From positions 62,001 to 126,000 of the forward strand of contig JAFKMU010000035.1 in assembly GCA_017305195.1 (NCBI GenBank): a stretch of 64,000 nucleotides of DNA, read 5' to 3'. Positions 27,605-36,999 of the stretch are shown here, one piece after another. A program made the position numbers and the translations under genes. This stretch comes from Verrucomicrobiota bacterium (GTDB lineage Bacteria; Verrucomicrobiota; Verrucomicrobiia; Chthoniobacterales; Terrimicrobiaceae). The notes below the pieces were generated by a model, which did not search any database, was not told the origin of the DNA, and saw nothing but the letters and a program-made list of their open reading frames with translations. Numbering within the stretch: the stretch's first letter is position 1; every line of letters begins with the position of its first letter.

Positions 27605-28525
27605 GTGACGCAAGACATCTACACCCTTTCCGATCTCCAGTCCGGCGTATTGCAAAAGCTGGACCCGCCCGCGCGCCTGTCCGTCTTTGGCGACCCGGTG
27701 GCGCATTCCAAGTCTCCCGGCTTTCACAATGCCGCGCTGAAGGCCTGCGGCATCGCCGCGCAGTATGTGAAGATTCATGTCACGCCTGATCAGGCGGCCG
27801 AGGCCTTTCGCGCCCTTCCGGCCGCCGGGTTTCTCGGAACGAATGTCACCATCCCGCACAAGGCCGTCGCGCTTGCCACGGTGGACGAGGCGGATGAGTA
27901 CGCCCGCCAGTCGGGCGCGGTCAATACAGTCGCCGTCGATGGCGGGAAGCTGCTAGGTTTCAATACCGACGGCCCCGGCCTCGTTCGTGCGCTGCGCGAG
28001 GAGTTTTTTGTCGATTTGCGCGATCTGCGCGTCCTCCTGCTCGGAGCTGGCGGGGGAGCGGGCCGGGCCATCGCCGTGCAATGCGCCCGCGAGGGCTGCG
28101 AGCGTCTCGTGCTCGCCAACCGCACGGTCGACAAGGCTCGGGCGCTCGCCACGGAGCTGTCGCCCTATTTTCGTTCGGACCGCCTCATTGGCCCCATCGA
28201 TCGCATCCAGGCGATTTCTTTGGACGAGTCCGCCCTGCGTTCGCAAATCGAGCAGGTCGATCTCGTGATTAACGCCACCTCGGTCGGCATGAAGCGCAGC
28301 GACCCGCCGGTCCTTCCCGCGCATCTGCTCACGGCCAATCTCCTCGTCTACGATACGGTCTACGCCGCAGGCCGCAGCCGTTTGCTCGAGGATGCGCAGG
28401 CCGCTGGAGCCCGTACGGCCAATGGCATGTCGATGCTCCTGCACCAGGGAGCGTTGTCCTTCGAGATCTGGTTCAATCGGCCCGCGCCGATCGAGGCGAT
28501 GCGCGCCGCGCTGCTGTCTTCCTAG
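27605..28525 (+). CDS. aroE: shikimate dehydrogenase
   Basis: A 306-residue NADP-dependent enzyme of the chorismate pathway; start GTG at 27605. The substrate domain has FGDPVAHSKSPGFHNAAL and NVTIPHK, with the catalytic lysine at about 86 and an aspartate in GFNTDGPGLV (about 122). The NADP domain has LLGAGGGAGRAIAVQCA and NRTVDKA, and the family NATSVGM follows. A 20-residue N-terminal extension before SVFGDP is slightly longer than usual. It converges with ribF. Confidence 0.95.
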   Translation: MTQDIYTLSDLQSGVLQKLDPPARLSVFGDPVAHSKSPGFHNAALKACGIAAQYVKIHVTPDQAAEAFRALPAAGFLGTNVTIPHKAVALATVDEADEYARQSGAVNTVAVDGGKLLGFNTDGPGLVRALREEFFVDLRDLRVLLLGAGGGAGRAIAVQCAREGCERLVLANRTVDKARALATELSPYFRSDRLIGPIDRIQAISLDESALRSQIEQVDLVINATSVGMKRSDPPVLPAHLLTANLLVYDTVYAAGRSRLLEDAQAAGARTANGMSMLLHQGALSFEIWFNRPAPIEAMRAALLSS

Positions 28526-28543
28526 GGTCGCGGGACTCCACCC

Positions 28544-29470
28544 CTACCGGTGGTTGGCCAGCAACTCGCGGGCCTGGGCGGAATCGCTCCGGATTTGCGC
28601 CACGAGTTCATCCAGGGAGTCGAACTTCTTTTCCGGTCGGAGGAAGTGCTCAAAGCGCACCTCCACGTCCTCGCCGTAGCAGTCTTCCGTGAAATCAAAG
28701 ATGTGCACCTCCAGCTTGCGCTGGCCCGCCTGGTCCACCGTGGGGCGCACGCCGATATTGGCCACGCCGTCGAGCCATCGGCCCTGCCGCAGGATGCGCA
28801 CGGCGTAGACGCCATTGGGCGGGAACTGCTCGTTGTGGGCGGAGAGATTGGCGGTGGGAAAGCCGATTCGCGCGCCGAGGTTGACTCCGTGCTCGACGGT
28901 GCCGAGGATGGTATAGTCTCGTCCCAGGAGGAGCTTGGCCGTGTCAAAGTCTCCCTCCTCCACCGCGCGGCGGATGCGCGTGCTGCTCACCATTTCCGTG
29001 CCGACAGAGACGGGCGGGATTTCCACCGTCTCAAACCCGAGTTTCGCGCCCAGCTGGCGCAGCAGGGCGACGTTGCCCGAGCGGTTGCGGCCAAAGGCCC
29101 AGTCCCGGCCCACGCAGACGAGAGCCAGGCCGTGACGGGCGAGGTCCTCGACGAAAACCTCCGGGTCCTGCGCGGCGAAAGCGGCATTGAAGGGGATGAG
29201 CAGGATGTTTGGGCAGCCCAGCGACTCGATGAGGCGCAGTTTGTGTGGCGTCGAGGTGAGCAGGCGCGGGGCGTTCTCCGGGCGCAGGATGCGGCTCGGG
29301 TGCGGGTCAAAGGTCAGTACCACCGGCGTCGCCCGCAGCGTGCGGGCGCGGCTGAGCATCTGGCCGATCAGGGCCTGGTGGCCGAGGTGGATGCCGTCAA
29401 ACGCGCCGATCGCGATGCAGTGCGGTCCCGGCACTCCGCTCAGTTCATCGACGGAATGCAGGACGCGCAT
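28544..29470 (-). CDS. ribF: bifunctional riboflavin kinase / FMN adenylyltransferase
   Basis: A 308-residue RibF that makes FMN and FAD. The N-terminal adenylyltransferase domain has IAIGAFDGIHLGHQALIGQM and the RDWAFGRNRSG segment; the C-terminal kinase domain has RDYTILGTVEHGVNLGARIGFPTANLS and the GVYAVRIL strand. It is the last gene of the rbfA-nrnA-truB-ribF cluster, 24 bases after truB. Confidence 0.96.
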   Translation of the reverse strand: MRVLHSVDELSGVPGPHCIAIGAFDGIHLGHQALIGQMLSRARTLRATPVVLTFDPHPSRILRPENAPRLLTSTPHKLRLIESLGCPNILLIPFNAAFAAQDPEVFVEDLARHGLALVCVGRDWAFGRNRSGNVALLRQLGAKLGFETVEIPPVSVGTEMVSSTRIRRAVEEGDFDTAKLLLGRDYTILGTVEHGVNLGARIGFPTANLSAHNEQFPPNGVYAVRILRQGRWLDGVANIGVRPTVDQAGQRKLEVHIFDFTEDCYGEDVEVRFEHFLRPEKKFDSLDELVAQIRSDSAQARELLANHR

Positions 29471-29494
29471 GGTGAGAAATCAGCGGGTTTCGGA

Positions 29495-30217
29495 TCAGGC
29501 GCCGCGCAGCCGGGAGACCTGGGGCAGCGTGAGGATGCGGGAATACAGTTCCTCGCGCGGCAGCGTCTTGAGTTCGTCCACCGTCACCGCTCCGTCGACC
29601 GCGAAGCGGCCGGATTTGGTGCGGCGCAGGCCCGAGAGGTGCGCTCCGCAGCCGAGAGTCTCGCCGATGTCGTGGGCGTAGGTGCGGACGTAGAAGCCCT
29701 TGCTGCATACGACGCGGAAATCGATCTCCGGCAGGCGCACTTCGGTGACGTCGTAGGCGTAGACGCGCACGAACCGCGGCTCGCGCTCGACCTCCTTGCC
29801 CTGGCGGGCCAGCTTGTAGAGCGGCACTCCGTCCTTCTTGATCGCGCTCACCATGGGCGGCGTCTGGTAGAAATCGCCGCGGAATTTGGCAAAGGCCTCG
29901 TCGATGTCGAAGCGCGAAAGATCCGGCACCGGACGGGTTTCGAGGATGTCGCCCTCGGCGTCCTGGCTGTTCGTGGTCTCGCCCAGCTTGAGCGTACCGT
30001 AGTATTCCTTGTCCTCGCTCATGAGGAGGTCCTGGATCTTCGTGCCGCGGCCCACCGTGATGATGAGGAGGCCGGTGGCCATCGGGTCGAGCGTGCCGCA
30101 GTGGCCCACCTTCTTTGTGTTCAGGACACGGCGGGCGATGGCAACAACGTCGTGCGACGTCATTCCCTGGGCCTTGTCGACCAGGAGAACGCCGTCAATT
30201 TCGGTTGCGGATTTCAT
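29495..30217 (-). CDS. truB: tRNA pseudouridine(55) synthase
   Basis: A 240-residue TruB. GVLLVDKAQGMTSHDVVAIA and GHCGTLDPMATGLLIITVGR carry the catalytic aspartate (about 44). The KEYYGTLKLGETTNSQDAEG and SKGFYVRTYAHDIGETLG blocks also fit. It lacks the C-terminal PUA domain and is on the short side for TruB. Its start lies inside the end of nrnA (23-base overlap), so translation is probably coupled. Confidence 0.95.
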   Translation of the reverse strand: MKSATEIDGVLLVDKAQGMTSHDVVAIARRVLNTKKVGHCGTLDPMATGLLIITVGRGTKIQDLLMSEDKEYYGTLKLGETTNSQDAEGDILETRPVPDLSRFDIDEAFAKFRGDFYQTPPMVSAIKKDGVPLYKLARQGKEVEREPRFVRVYAYDVTEVRLPEIDFRVVCSKGFYVRTYAHDIGETLGCGAHLSGLRRTKSGRFAVDGAVTVDELKTLPREELYSRILTLPQVSRLRGA

Positions 30218-31172
30218 GACAAACAGCTTCTAAAAAACGTTCCTTAACTTCCTCAAGTCCGCCGCGCACACGGGCGCCGGCCGCGAGAGGATGGCCGCCC
30301 CCCTTGAAGAGGGCGCAGATTTTGCACACATCGACGCTCGGGTCCTTGGACCGCGCGCTCACGCGCACCTTGGCCTCCGGCAGTTCCTCGAAGAAAACCG
30401 CCGCGATGACGCCCTCGACAGAGCGCAGGTGGTCGATGATGCCTTCATTGTCCTCGGGCAGGACGCCGAGGCGATCGACATCGGCCAGGGTGAGGGAAAA
30501 ACAGGCAACGCGCCCCTCGCAGGAAAACTCTGCGCCGTTCAGCGCGTGGCGCAGCAGTTCCAGGCGGCGGCGCGGCTGGTTCTCGTACATGTCGCGAGAG
30601 ATTTGCGCGACATTCACCCCGGCGGCGACGAGTTCCATCGCAGCCTGGAAGGTGCGCGGGCCCGTGCCTGCGTATTGGAAGGAGCCGGTATCCGTCGAGA
30701 TGGCGGCGTATAGGTTGGCCGCCTGCTCGGGCGTGATGGCGATCTGCCGGTCGCGGAAGAACTCGCAAAGGATCTGGCCGGTGGCCGGGGACGACGGGTC
30801 GATGTAGTTCAGGTCGCCGTATCCATCATTGCTGATGTGGTGGTCGATGTTGATCCACAAGGCGCCGTCCTTGATGGCGGGAATGACCGTGCCGAGGCGT
30901 TTTTTGACCGAATTGTCCAGCGCCACCACGGCGTCAAAGGCCTGCGGCTCCTCGGGAGGAGTCGTTACCATTTCATGGCCGGGGAGGTAGCGAAACTTGT
31001 CGAGCATGCCGTCCTCGTTCCAGGTGACGACCTCCTTGCCGAGGCTCTTGAGCCAGAGGGCAAAGGCGATGGTGCAGCCGAGGGCGTCGCCGTCGGGGCG
31101 CAGGTGGCTGACGACGAGGATGCGCTGCTTGTCGGAGAGGGCGGAGGCGATCTCCGCGAACGTGGCGTTCAT
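30195..31172 (-). CDS. nrnA: DHH-family oligoribonuclease / pAp phosphatase (NrnA)
   Basis: A 325-residue DHH/DHHA1 phosphoesterase. The metal-binding motifs are SHLRPDGDALGCTIAF, VALDNSVKKR, and NIDHHISNDGYGD with DHH at 110-112. The C-terminal DHHA1 domain ends with the GGGHPLAAGARVRGG substrate loop. NrnA degrades short RNAs and dephosphorylates pAp. The gene order rbfA-nrnA-truB-ribF is widely conserved. Its ATG overlaps the rbfA stop. Confidence 0.95.
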   Translation of the reverse strand: MNATFAEIASALSDKQRILVVSHLRPDGDALGCTIAFALWLKSLGKEVVTWNEDGMLDKFRYLPGHEMVTTPPEEPQAFDAVVALDNSVKKRLGTVIPAIKDGALWINIDHHISNDGYGDLNYIDPSSPATGQILCEFFRDRQIAITPEQAANLYAAISTDTGSFQYAGTGPRTFQAAMELVAAGVNVAQISRDMYENQPRRRLELLRHALNGAEFSCEGRVACFSLTLADVDRLGVLPEDNEGIIDHLRSVEGVIAAVFFEELPEAKVRVSARSKDPSVDVCKICALFKGGGHPLAAGARVRGGLEEVKERFLEAVCHEIRNRN

Positions 31173-31519
31173 TTCTCCGGCTCGTTCAGGTCCAGTTCCT
31201 CGAGGATGTTCAAGACCCGTGTGCCGCGCTCGATCGATTCGTCGAACTTGAAATACAGGTGTGGCGTGTTTTTCAGGATCACGCGCTTGGAGAGCTCGTT
31301 CTGCATCAGCGCGCGATTGCTTTCGAGGACGCTTAGAGCGTTCTTCCGGTCGGACGCAGAGCCCATTGCGCTCACAAAGATGTGCGCCTGTTTCAGGTCC
31401 GGCGTGATGTCGACGGCGCTGATGGTGACCAACGGCGAGGAGAACGTCAGTTCCCGGACCATGATAAGGCCCAGCTCACGCTTGATCACTTCGCACACTC
31501 TCTGGAGACGATGTTTCAT
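31169..31519 (-). CDS. rbfA: 30S ribosome-binding factor RbfA
   Basis: A 116-residue KH-fold protein starting MKHRLQRVCEVIKRELGLIM (ATG at 31519). The strands VTISAVDITPDLKQAHIFVSA and the helix NRALMQNELSKRVILKNTPHL followed by YFKFDESIERG are typical. It aids 16S rRNA maturation and cold adaptation. nusA and infB, which usually precede rbfA, are not upstream; a different gene ends 123 bases away. So the cluster here begins with rbfA. Confidence 0.93.
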   Translation of the reverse strand: MKHRLQRVCEVIKRELGLIMVRELTFSSPLVTISAVDITPDLKQAHIFVSAMGSASDRKNALSVLESNRALMQNELSKRVILKNTPHLYFKFDESIERGTRVLNILEELDLNEPEK

Positions 31520-31642
31520 GAAAAATGGGTCGGCGACCCTGAACGGGCCTCTGTGCCGAGTCGAGTCATTTTCGCCCCGGAGGCCGCCTCGTTGCAAGCC
31601 CGGGGGCAGGAAAAATCGCCTTATCTGCGGGAAGCCCGGGCC

Positions 31643-32338
31643 TTAGCGCGGCGCGGGAGCGGGAGTTGTGACGATGGGGACACCCGGGTCCATCGCTTTG
31701 CGGATGAGGGCGCGGACGCGGATTTCGCCCTCGCGGGACGCCTCGGCGACCAGGTCGGAGTCCGCAAATTGCTTCCGTGCCTCCTCCTCCAGTTCGCGAA
31801 ATGCCTGCTCCCGGTCCTGCTGGGTCAGCTTGTTCCAGTATCCATCCTCATCGCGGGGCACGCTCACGTCGCTCATGCCGAGGGAAAGGATGCGGGCGGG
31901 GGGCAGTTGCGTAATGACCGTGCCGGTCGCCGGGTCGATGGTGACGCGAAAAGGCTCGTGCAGGTCAAATCCCGCCCGGGCCGTAAAGGTTGCCTCGACC
32001 TCGATGGTCTTCGTGCTGTGCATCCATGTCTGGCTCCAGGCGTGGCGCACGCGGGCCTGTTTTTGCATCGTCATCAGCTCGGCGGCGGGCGTATTGGCGG
32101 CGACCACTACGAGCGAGTTGATCCGGACCTCCGGGGTCAATTGAAAGGCCTGGCGAAACTCCTCCGCGACAGCCCGGGCCACATCGCGCGCCTGGGCCGT
32201 CACCCTGTGGGTCATCCACCATGTCGTCGCGCCCGCGATGAGCGCGACCAGCACGAGGGCGGAGGCGAGGACCGCCAGCGCGGTGCGCCAGAGGCTTCGG
32301 GCCGGGCGCGGTTCCTCTAGTGAATGTGGGTCGGGCAT
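31643..32338 (-). CDS. membrane-anchored DUF4230-like protein
   Basis: A 231-residue protein with a short cytoplasmic N-terminus, one membrane helix (about 20-42) and an extracytoplasmic domain. The region with FRQAFQLTPEVRINSLVVVAANTPAAELMTMQKQ and STKTIEVEATFTARAGFDLHEP matches my memory of DUF4230 proteins, but this is a motif impression, not a search. The C-terminus is helical and Pro/Ala-rich. Its first codons overlap the end of the DinG-type helicase gene by 22 bases, which suggests co-transcription. Confidence 0.7.
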   Translation of the reverse strand: MPDPHSLEEPRPARSLWRTALAVLASALVLVALIAGATTWWMTHRVTAQARDVARAVAEEFRQAFQLTPEVRINSLVVVAANTPAAELMTMQKQARVRHAWSQTWMHSTKTIEVEATFTARAGFDLHEPFRVTIDPATGTVITQLPPARILSLGMSDVSVPRDEDGYWNKLTQQDREQAFRELEEEARKQFADSDLVAEASREGEIRVRALIRKAMDPGVPIVTTPAPAPR

Positions 32339-34314
32339 TCGGGCAGGGCGCGGAGGAAGGACCGGCCGTAGGGCTTGCTGAGGATGCGGCTGTCGAGGAT
32401 GACGATCATCCCGGTATCCGACTTGGTCCGGATCAGGCGGCCAACGCCCTGGCGGAGCTTCAGGATGGCCTCGGGGAGCGAATATTGCTCAAAGGCCCGT
32501 CCCCCCTGCGACTCGATGACCTCCAGCCGGGCCTCCGTGAGCGGGTGGTCCGGCGTGGCAAAGGGCAGGCGGGTGATGATGACGTTGGACAGGGCGTCGC
32601 CCGGCACATCGACTCCGGCCCAGAAGCTGTCCACGCCGAAAAGCACGCTGTGCGGATTTTCGCGGAATTCCTTCACCATGCGCACGGCGGGCATTCCCGT
32701 GCCCTGAACGAGGAGCGTCCAGCCCTTGTCGGCGAAGTGTCCCTCCAGCGCCTCGGCGGCGTGGCGCATCGTCTGGTAGCTGGTGAAAAGGACGAAGGCG
32801 CGCGCCTTGCTCTGGTCGGCGAAGTGCGCGATCCATTTTTCCAGCGCCTTGTGGTAGCCGGGGTCCTTCGGCTCCGGCATCTGCTTCACCAGGTGCAGCG
32901 ACATCTGCTTTTGGTAGTCGAAGGGGCTGCCGATCTGGACAGCGTGGGCATCCTGCGCCCCGACGCGATTGCGGAAGTACCCGAGATTTCCTGCGCCAAC
33001 GGAGAGCGTGGCGCTGGTCATGATGGTGCAGGCATTGTCCCGGAAGAGCAGCCGCCGCAGGGTGTCGGCAAGGTCCATCGGGGCGGCACGAAGGTTGCAG
33101 TACGTCTCACGGCGACCAGATTGCTCGACCCAGTAGACGTAGTCCTCATGGCCCACCTCGAGGAAATCGACGATCCCCTGCCGGGCCTCGCGGATCTTGC
33201 GCGCGGCGTCCTGGAGTTCCGACTTTCGCACGTCGTCTTCGGTCTTTCCGGCCTGGACCTTCAGGTACTCGCTCATGCGCACGAGCCCGTCGCTGAGCTC
33301 CGAGGCGTCGGCGAGGCCGGGTTCGCGCACGCGAAACTCCCGCCCTTTGCGAAACTCGCAATGTTCCGAGACCGATTCGAAGAACGCGTCCGACTTGGGC
33401 AGCAATTCCGCCACCACGCTGCACGCGGAGCCGTCCTTCATCGCCTGAAAGAGCCCTTTGCGGGTGCGCGGGTTGTAAAGCCGCTGAAGCGAGCGCTTCA
33501 GGCCGAGCTGGGAAATCTCAATCCCGATATGGCGCGAGGCCACGTCCTCCAGAGTGTGAGCCTCGTCGAAGATCACGAAATCATTGGAAAAAAGGATGCC
33601 GCTCGCGCGATCCTCGCCCTCATCGACCCCGCCCAGCAGGGTGAAAAGCAGCGCATGGTTGAGCACCACCATGTCGGCGGAGAGGATGCGGCGGCGCAGC
33701 GCCTGGTAAAAACACCGGGGGTTGCGCCCGCAGATTTTGGCGGAGCAGAGGTGTTGCTCGCTGCGGATCTCCTCCCAGATCGCCGGGTCGGGCTGCTCGA
33801 TGAAGTCGCTCAGCGAGCCGTCCTTCGTCGTGAGGCTCCACTCGTGGATGCGCTCCAGCTCCTTGCGCTGCTCCGGGGAGAACAGGTCGCCGGATTGCGT
33901 CATGGCCCGGTCGAGCCGGGTGCCGCAGACGTAGTTATGCCGCCCCTTGAGGAGCGCGGCCTCGAATTCCACTGGTAAGAGCTTCTGGACCAGCGGGATA
34001 TCCTTGTAGATGAGCTGTTCCTGCAGGGCGATGGTGTGGGTCGAGATGACGGCCTTGCGTTTCGTGGCCGCTGCATGGAGGGCGGCGGGGATGAGATAGG
34101 CCAGCGACTTGCCGACGCCTGTGCCCGCCTCGACGACGAGATGGCCGCCCTGCTCCAGGACGCGGGCGACTTCCACGGCCATTTGCTGCTGTTCGGCGCG
34201 ATATTCGTAGTTGGACGCGGCGGCCAGCAGGCCGTTGGGAGAGAAAATTTCGCGAATTTCCCGCTCGAAGACTCCCTCCTCGCCGCGTGCTTCGTCGGTG
34301 TGCAGGGAGATCAT
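32317..34314 (-). CDS. DinG/XPD-type ATP-dependent DNA helicase
   Basis: A 665-residue superfamily 2 helicase with an iron-sulfur cluster. Walker A is EAGTGVGKS (62-70), the DEAH box is FDEAH (249-253), and four cysteines (130, 190, 195, 201) lie between them as expected for a 4Fe-4S domain. C-terminal motifs include FTSYQTM, FGVDSFWAGVDVPGD and RQGVGRLIRTKSD. These enzymes unwind 5' overhangs, R-loops and G-quadruplexes. It lacks the N-terminal exonuclease domain of Gram-positive DinG. Name assigned at family level only. Confidence 0.92.
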   Translation of the reverse strand: MISLHTDEARGEEGVFEREIREIFSPNGLLAAASNYEYRAEQQQMAVEVARVLEQGGHLVVEAGTGVGKSLAYLIPAALHAAATKRKAVISTHTIALQEQLIYKDIPLVQKLLPVEFEAALLKGRHNYVCGTRLDRAMTQSGDLFSPEQRKELERIHEWSLTTKDGSLSDFIEQPDPAIWEEIRSEQHLCSAKICGRNPRCFYQALRRRILSADMVVLNHALLFTLLGGVDEGEDRASGILFSNDFVIFDEAHTLEDVASRHIGIEISQLGLKRSLQRLYNPRTRKGLFQAMKDGSACSVVAELLPKSDAFFESVSEHCEFRKGREFRVREPGLADASELSDGLVRMSEYLKVQAGKTEDDVRKSELQDAARKIREARQGIVDFLEVGHEDYVYWVEQSGRRETYCNLRAAPMDLADTLRRLLFRDNACTIMTSATLSVGAGNLGYFRNRVGAQDAHAVQIGSPFDYQKQMSLHLVKQMPEPKDPGYHKALEKWIAHFADQSKARAFVLFTSYQTMRHAAEALEGHFADKGWTLLVQGTGMPAVRMVKEFRENPHSVLFGVDSFWAGVDVPGDALSNVIITRLPFATPDHPLTEARLEVIESQGGRAFEQYSLPEAILKLRQGVGRLIRTKSDTGMIVILDSRILSKPYGRSFLRALPECPTHIH

Positions 34315-34386
34315 GGGATTGCGGGCGCGGGGTGCGGGAAGTTGACGGGGCTAACGGCGGACATTAAAGGTGGGAGTTCGTACTTG

Positions 34387-35517
34387 ATGAAAATACTCGA
34401 CCGATACGTGCTGCAGAAATTTTTGCTGCCGTTCATCTACTGCTTTTTCGGCTTCATCGCCATCTGGTTTATTTTTGACCTCAGCGACAATCTCCAGGAT
34501 TTCATGCAGGGCAAGGCTGGCTTTGACGTTCTGCTCGCCTACTACATGTCCCAGATCCCGCAGATCGTCGTGATCTGTCTGCCGATCGGCCTGCTGCTCG
34601 CTCTCCTCTATTCGCTCACATCGATGTCTCGCACCAATGAGATCATCTCGATGCTGGGAGCGGGCCAGAGCGTGGTGCGCATCCTCATGCCGCTTTTTGC
34701 CGTGGGACTCGTGCTCACGGCCATCACCGCCTATTTCAACTACGAGTCCGCTCCCCATGCCGAGCAGATCAAAAAGCAGATGCTGCGCGAGATCAAGCGA
34801 GGCAAGAAGCTGATCGGCGGCATCAACGCCCATCTCTTCCGCAATCGCGACGACAATCGCACGTGGTTCATCCGCCGCGTCTACGTGAACGACAACCGCC
34901 TCGACGATCTTGAGATCATCCAGCAGAACGCCGACGGCAAGATCGTGCAGGTATGGTACGCGAACAAGGGCGCCTTCGATCCCATCACGAAAAACTGGAT
35001 TCTCAACCGCGCCCGCCACGTGGAGATGACGCCCTCGGGCGATATCATCAAATCCGAGTTCAAGGACGAGATCGTGCTCTCCGGCTGGAGCGAGACTCCG
35101 CCGCGCATCGCCAGCTCGGTCATGAAGCCGGAGTATCTGTCCGTGCCCGAGCTGAAGGAATATCTGTTCTTCAACAGTGACTTCCCCGAGCGGCGCCTCG
35201 CGCCGTTCACCACGCACCTCCAGTACCGGTGGGCGCTTCCGTGGGTGTGCCTCGTCGTGGTCCTCATCGCCGCGCCGATGGGCATCGTCTATTCCCGCCG
35301 GGGCATTCTCGGCGGCGTGGCTCTGGCCATCGGCCTGTTCTTTGGCCTCGTCTTTGTCAGCAGCCTCTTCGTCGCGCTCGGCAAGGGGGATCGCATGAAC
35401 CCGTATTTTGCCACCTGGGGTCCGCTGGCCATCTTCTCCGTGATCGGTTTCTACCTGCTCTGGCTGCGGTCGACGAACCGCGACCTGCCGAAGCTCAAAC
35501 TGCCCTGGATGTCGTAA
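34387..35517 (+). CDS. LptF/LptG family lipopolysaccharide export permease
   Basis: A 376-residue YjgP/YjgQ-type permease starting MKILDRYVLQKFLLPFIYCF (ATG at 34387). Three N-terminal helices (about 13-31, 53-80, 98-118) are followed by an extracytoplasmic beta-jellyroll-like region (about 120-290), then three C-terminal helices (about 285-360). It belongs to the Lpt machinery that carries LPS across the periplasm. A second copy would be expected; none is adjacent. It is divergent from the helicase. Confidence 0.9.
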   Translation: MKILDRYVLQKFLLPFIYCFFGFIAIWFIFDLSDNLQDFMQGKAGFDVLLAYYMSQIPQIVVICLPIGLLLALLYSLTSMSRTNEIISMLGAGQSVVRILMPLFAVGLVLTAITAYFNYESAPHAEQIKKQMLREIKRGKKLIGGINAHLFRNRDDNRTWFIRRVYVNDNRLDDLEIIQQNADGKIVQVWYANKGAFDPITKNWILNRARHVEMTPSGDIIKSEFKDEIVLSGWSETPPRIASSVMKPEYLSVPELKEYLFFNSDFPERRLAPFTTHLQYRWALPWVCLVVVLIAAPMGIVYSRRGILGGVALAIGLFFGLVFVSSLFVALGKGDRMNPYFATWGPLAIFSVIGFYLLWLRSTNRDLPKLKLPWMS

Positions 35518-36003
35518 ATGCAAGCTGACTGGGATATCAAATCGCGCGCCCACACCTGCGCGCAGACTGGCAAGGAGTTCGCCGAGGGCGATTTCTTTTA
35601 CACGCTGCTTTACCGCGACGGAGACGGCTTTCGACGCGAGGACCTCTCCGAGGAGGCGTGGCAGTCGCGCAACGACAACATCCAGCCGTTTTCCTTCTGG
35701 CGTTCGAAGTACGAACCTCCGACCCCTCCGCCGCCGGAGCCGCTGCCCAAGGATGACGCCGAGAGCCTGCTGCGCCGCATGCTGGCCGAGCAGAACCCCG
35801 CGCGGAATAACATCTGTTACATCCTGGCCCTCATGCTGGAGCGCAAGCGCGTGCTGCGTCCCGTGGACTCCTCCGACGAAGACATGCTCGTCTACGAGCG
35901 CGCGGGAACAGGGGAAACCTTCGTCCTGCGCAATCCGCATCTCTCCCTTGAGCAGATCCCGGCGATCCAGCAAGAGGTTGGCGAACTGCTGATCGCGGGC
36001 TAA
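35518..36003 (+). CDS. hypothetical protein, 161 aa
   Basis: It begins exactly one codon after the LptF/G-type stop (TAAATG), so it is part of that operon. The N-terminus has CAQTGKEFAEGDFFYTLLYR, where CAQTG resembles a lone zinc-ribbon half or a rubredoxin-like turn, though only one Cys is present there. A Pro/Glu linker (about 63-75) leads to a helical half with SLLRRMLAEQNPARNNICYILALMLERKR. It is common near such genes in my memory of verrucomicrobial genomes, but has no assigned function. Confidence 0.7.
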   Translation: MQADWDIKSRAHTCAQTGKEFAEGDFFYTLLYRDGDGFRREDLSEEAWQSRNDNIQPFSFWRSKYEPPTPPPPEPLPKDDAESLLRRMLAEQNPARNNICYILALMLERKRVLRPVDSSDEDMLVYERAGTGETFVLRNPHLSLEQIPAIQQEVGELLIAG

Positions 36004-36011
36004 GCTGCCGC

Positions 36012-36983
36012 ATGTCGGCGGATTTTCCCATCTTTCTCGCGCCCATGGCGGGCGTGACAAACACCGTGTTTCGCCGCATCTGCCGGGCGAAGGGCGCCGA
36101 CGTGCTCACGACGGAATTCGTCTCCGCCGAGGGCATCCTGCACCGCAATGAGCGGACGAAATATTACCTTGAGTTCGTCGAGGAGGAGCGCCCGCTCGGG
36201 GTGCAGCTCTTCGGGGCGGAACCCGAGCGCCTGGCGGAGGCCGCCCGCGCCGTGATCGACTGGGTGCGGCCAGATTTTCTCGATCTGAATTTCGGCTGCC
36301 CGGTGAACAAGGTGGTCTGCAAAAACGGCGGATCGGCTCTCCTGCGGGACTGCCCGCTTCTGTCGCGGGTGGCGGAGGCGGTGGTGAAGGCCTCCGCGCC
36401 GGTGCCGGTGACGGCGAAGATTCGCATCGGGTGGGATCGCAATTCCGTCAACGCCACCCAGACCGCAGCCATCCTCGAACAATCCGGCATCCAGCGCATC
36501 GCCGTGCATGGCCGCACGAAGGAGCAGGGGTATTCCGGCGAGGCGGATTGGAATGTCATTGCACAGGTGGCTGCCGCCGTGAAGGTGCCGGTGATCGGCA
36601 ATGGCGACATCACGAGCGCCGCAGATGTTTTACTCCGCAAGCGGGAAACCGGTGTTTCCGGCGTGATGATCGGGCGCGCCGCGATGGCCTCGCCGTGGAT
36701 TTTTGAAGAGATCCAGGCCGCTCTCGCGGGCGTGGAGTCTCCAGCTCCTCCGACCATGGAGGAGCGCTGGAAAATGATCCGCGAGCATTGCGAAGGCGAG
36801 ATCGTCTGGCGGCGTGATGAGAAAATCGCGATGAAGGCGATGCGCGCCCGGCTCATGGCCTACACCCGGGGAATGCCCGAAGGCGCGCGCCTGCGCGAAC
36901 GCCTTTCCCATGTCCAGAGCATCGCCCAACTGGACGACATTGCCGCCACCCACCTCGCGCACGTCGCAGAAGCCGCCGCCTGA
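36012..36983 (+). CDS. dus: tRNA-dihydrouridine synthase (DusB-type)
   Basis: A 323-residue FMN-dependent TIM-barrel enzyme. FLAPMAGVTNTVFRRICR at the N-terminus binds FMN; EFVSAEGI, QLFGAEPERLAEAA and LNFGCPVNKVVCKNGGSALL follow. The phosphate-binding GNGDITSAADVL and the VMIGRAAMASPWIF segment are also present. It reduces uridines in the tRNA D-loop. It starts 9 bases after the hypothetical gene, so a three-gene operon is likely. Confidence 0.93.
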   Translation: MSADFPIFLAPMAGVTNTVFRRICRAKGADVLTTEFVSAEGILHRNERTKYYLEFVEEERPLGVQLFGAEPERLAEAARAVIDWVRPDFLDLNFGCPVNKVVCKNGGSALLRDCPLLSRVAEAVVKASAPVPVTAKIRIGWDRNSVNATQTAAILEQSGIQRIAVHGRTKEQGYSGEADWNVIAQVAAAVKVPVIGNGDITSAADVLLRKRETGVSGVMIGRAAMASPWIFEEIQAALAGVESPAPPTMEERWKMIREHCEGEIVWRRDEKIAMKAMRARLMAYTRGMPEGARLRERLSHVQSIAQLDDIAATHLAHVAEAAA

Positions 36984-36999
36984 GGCTCAAAGGCGTTTC

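Noticed and set aside
28550-30247. 565-codon plus-strand open frame
   Set aside because: Antisense to ribF and truB.
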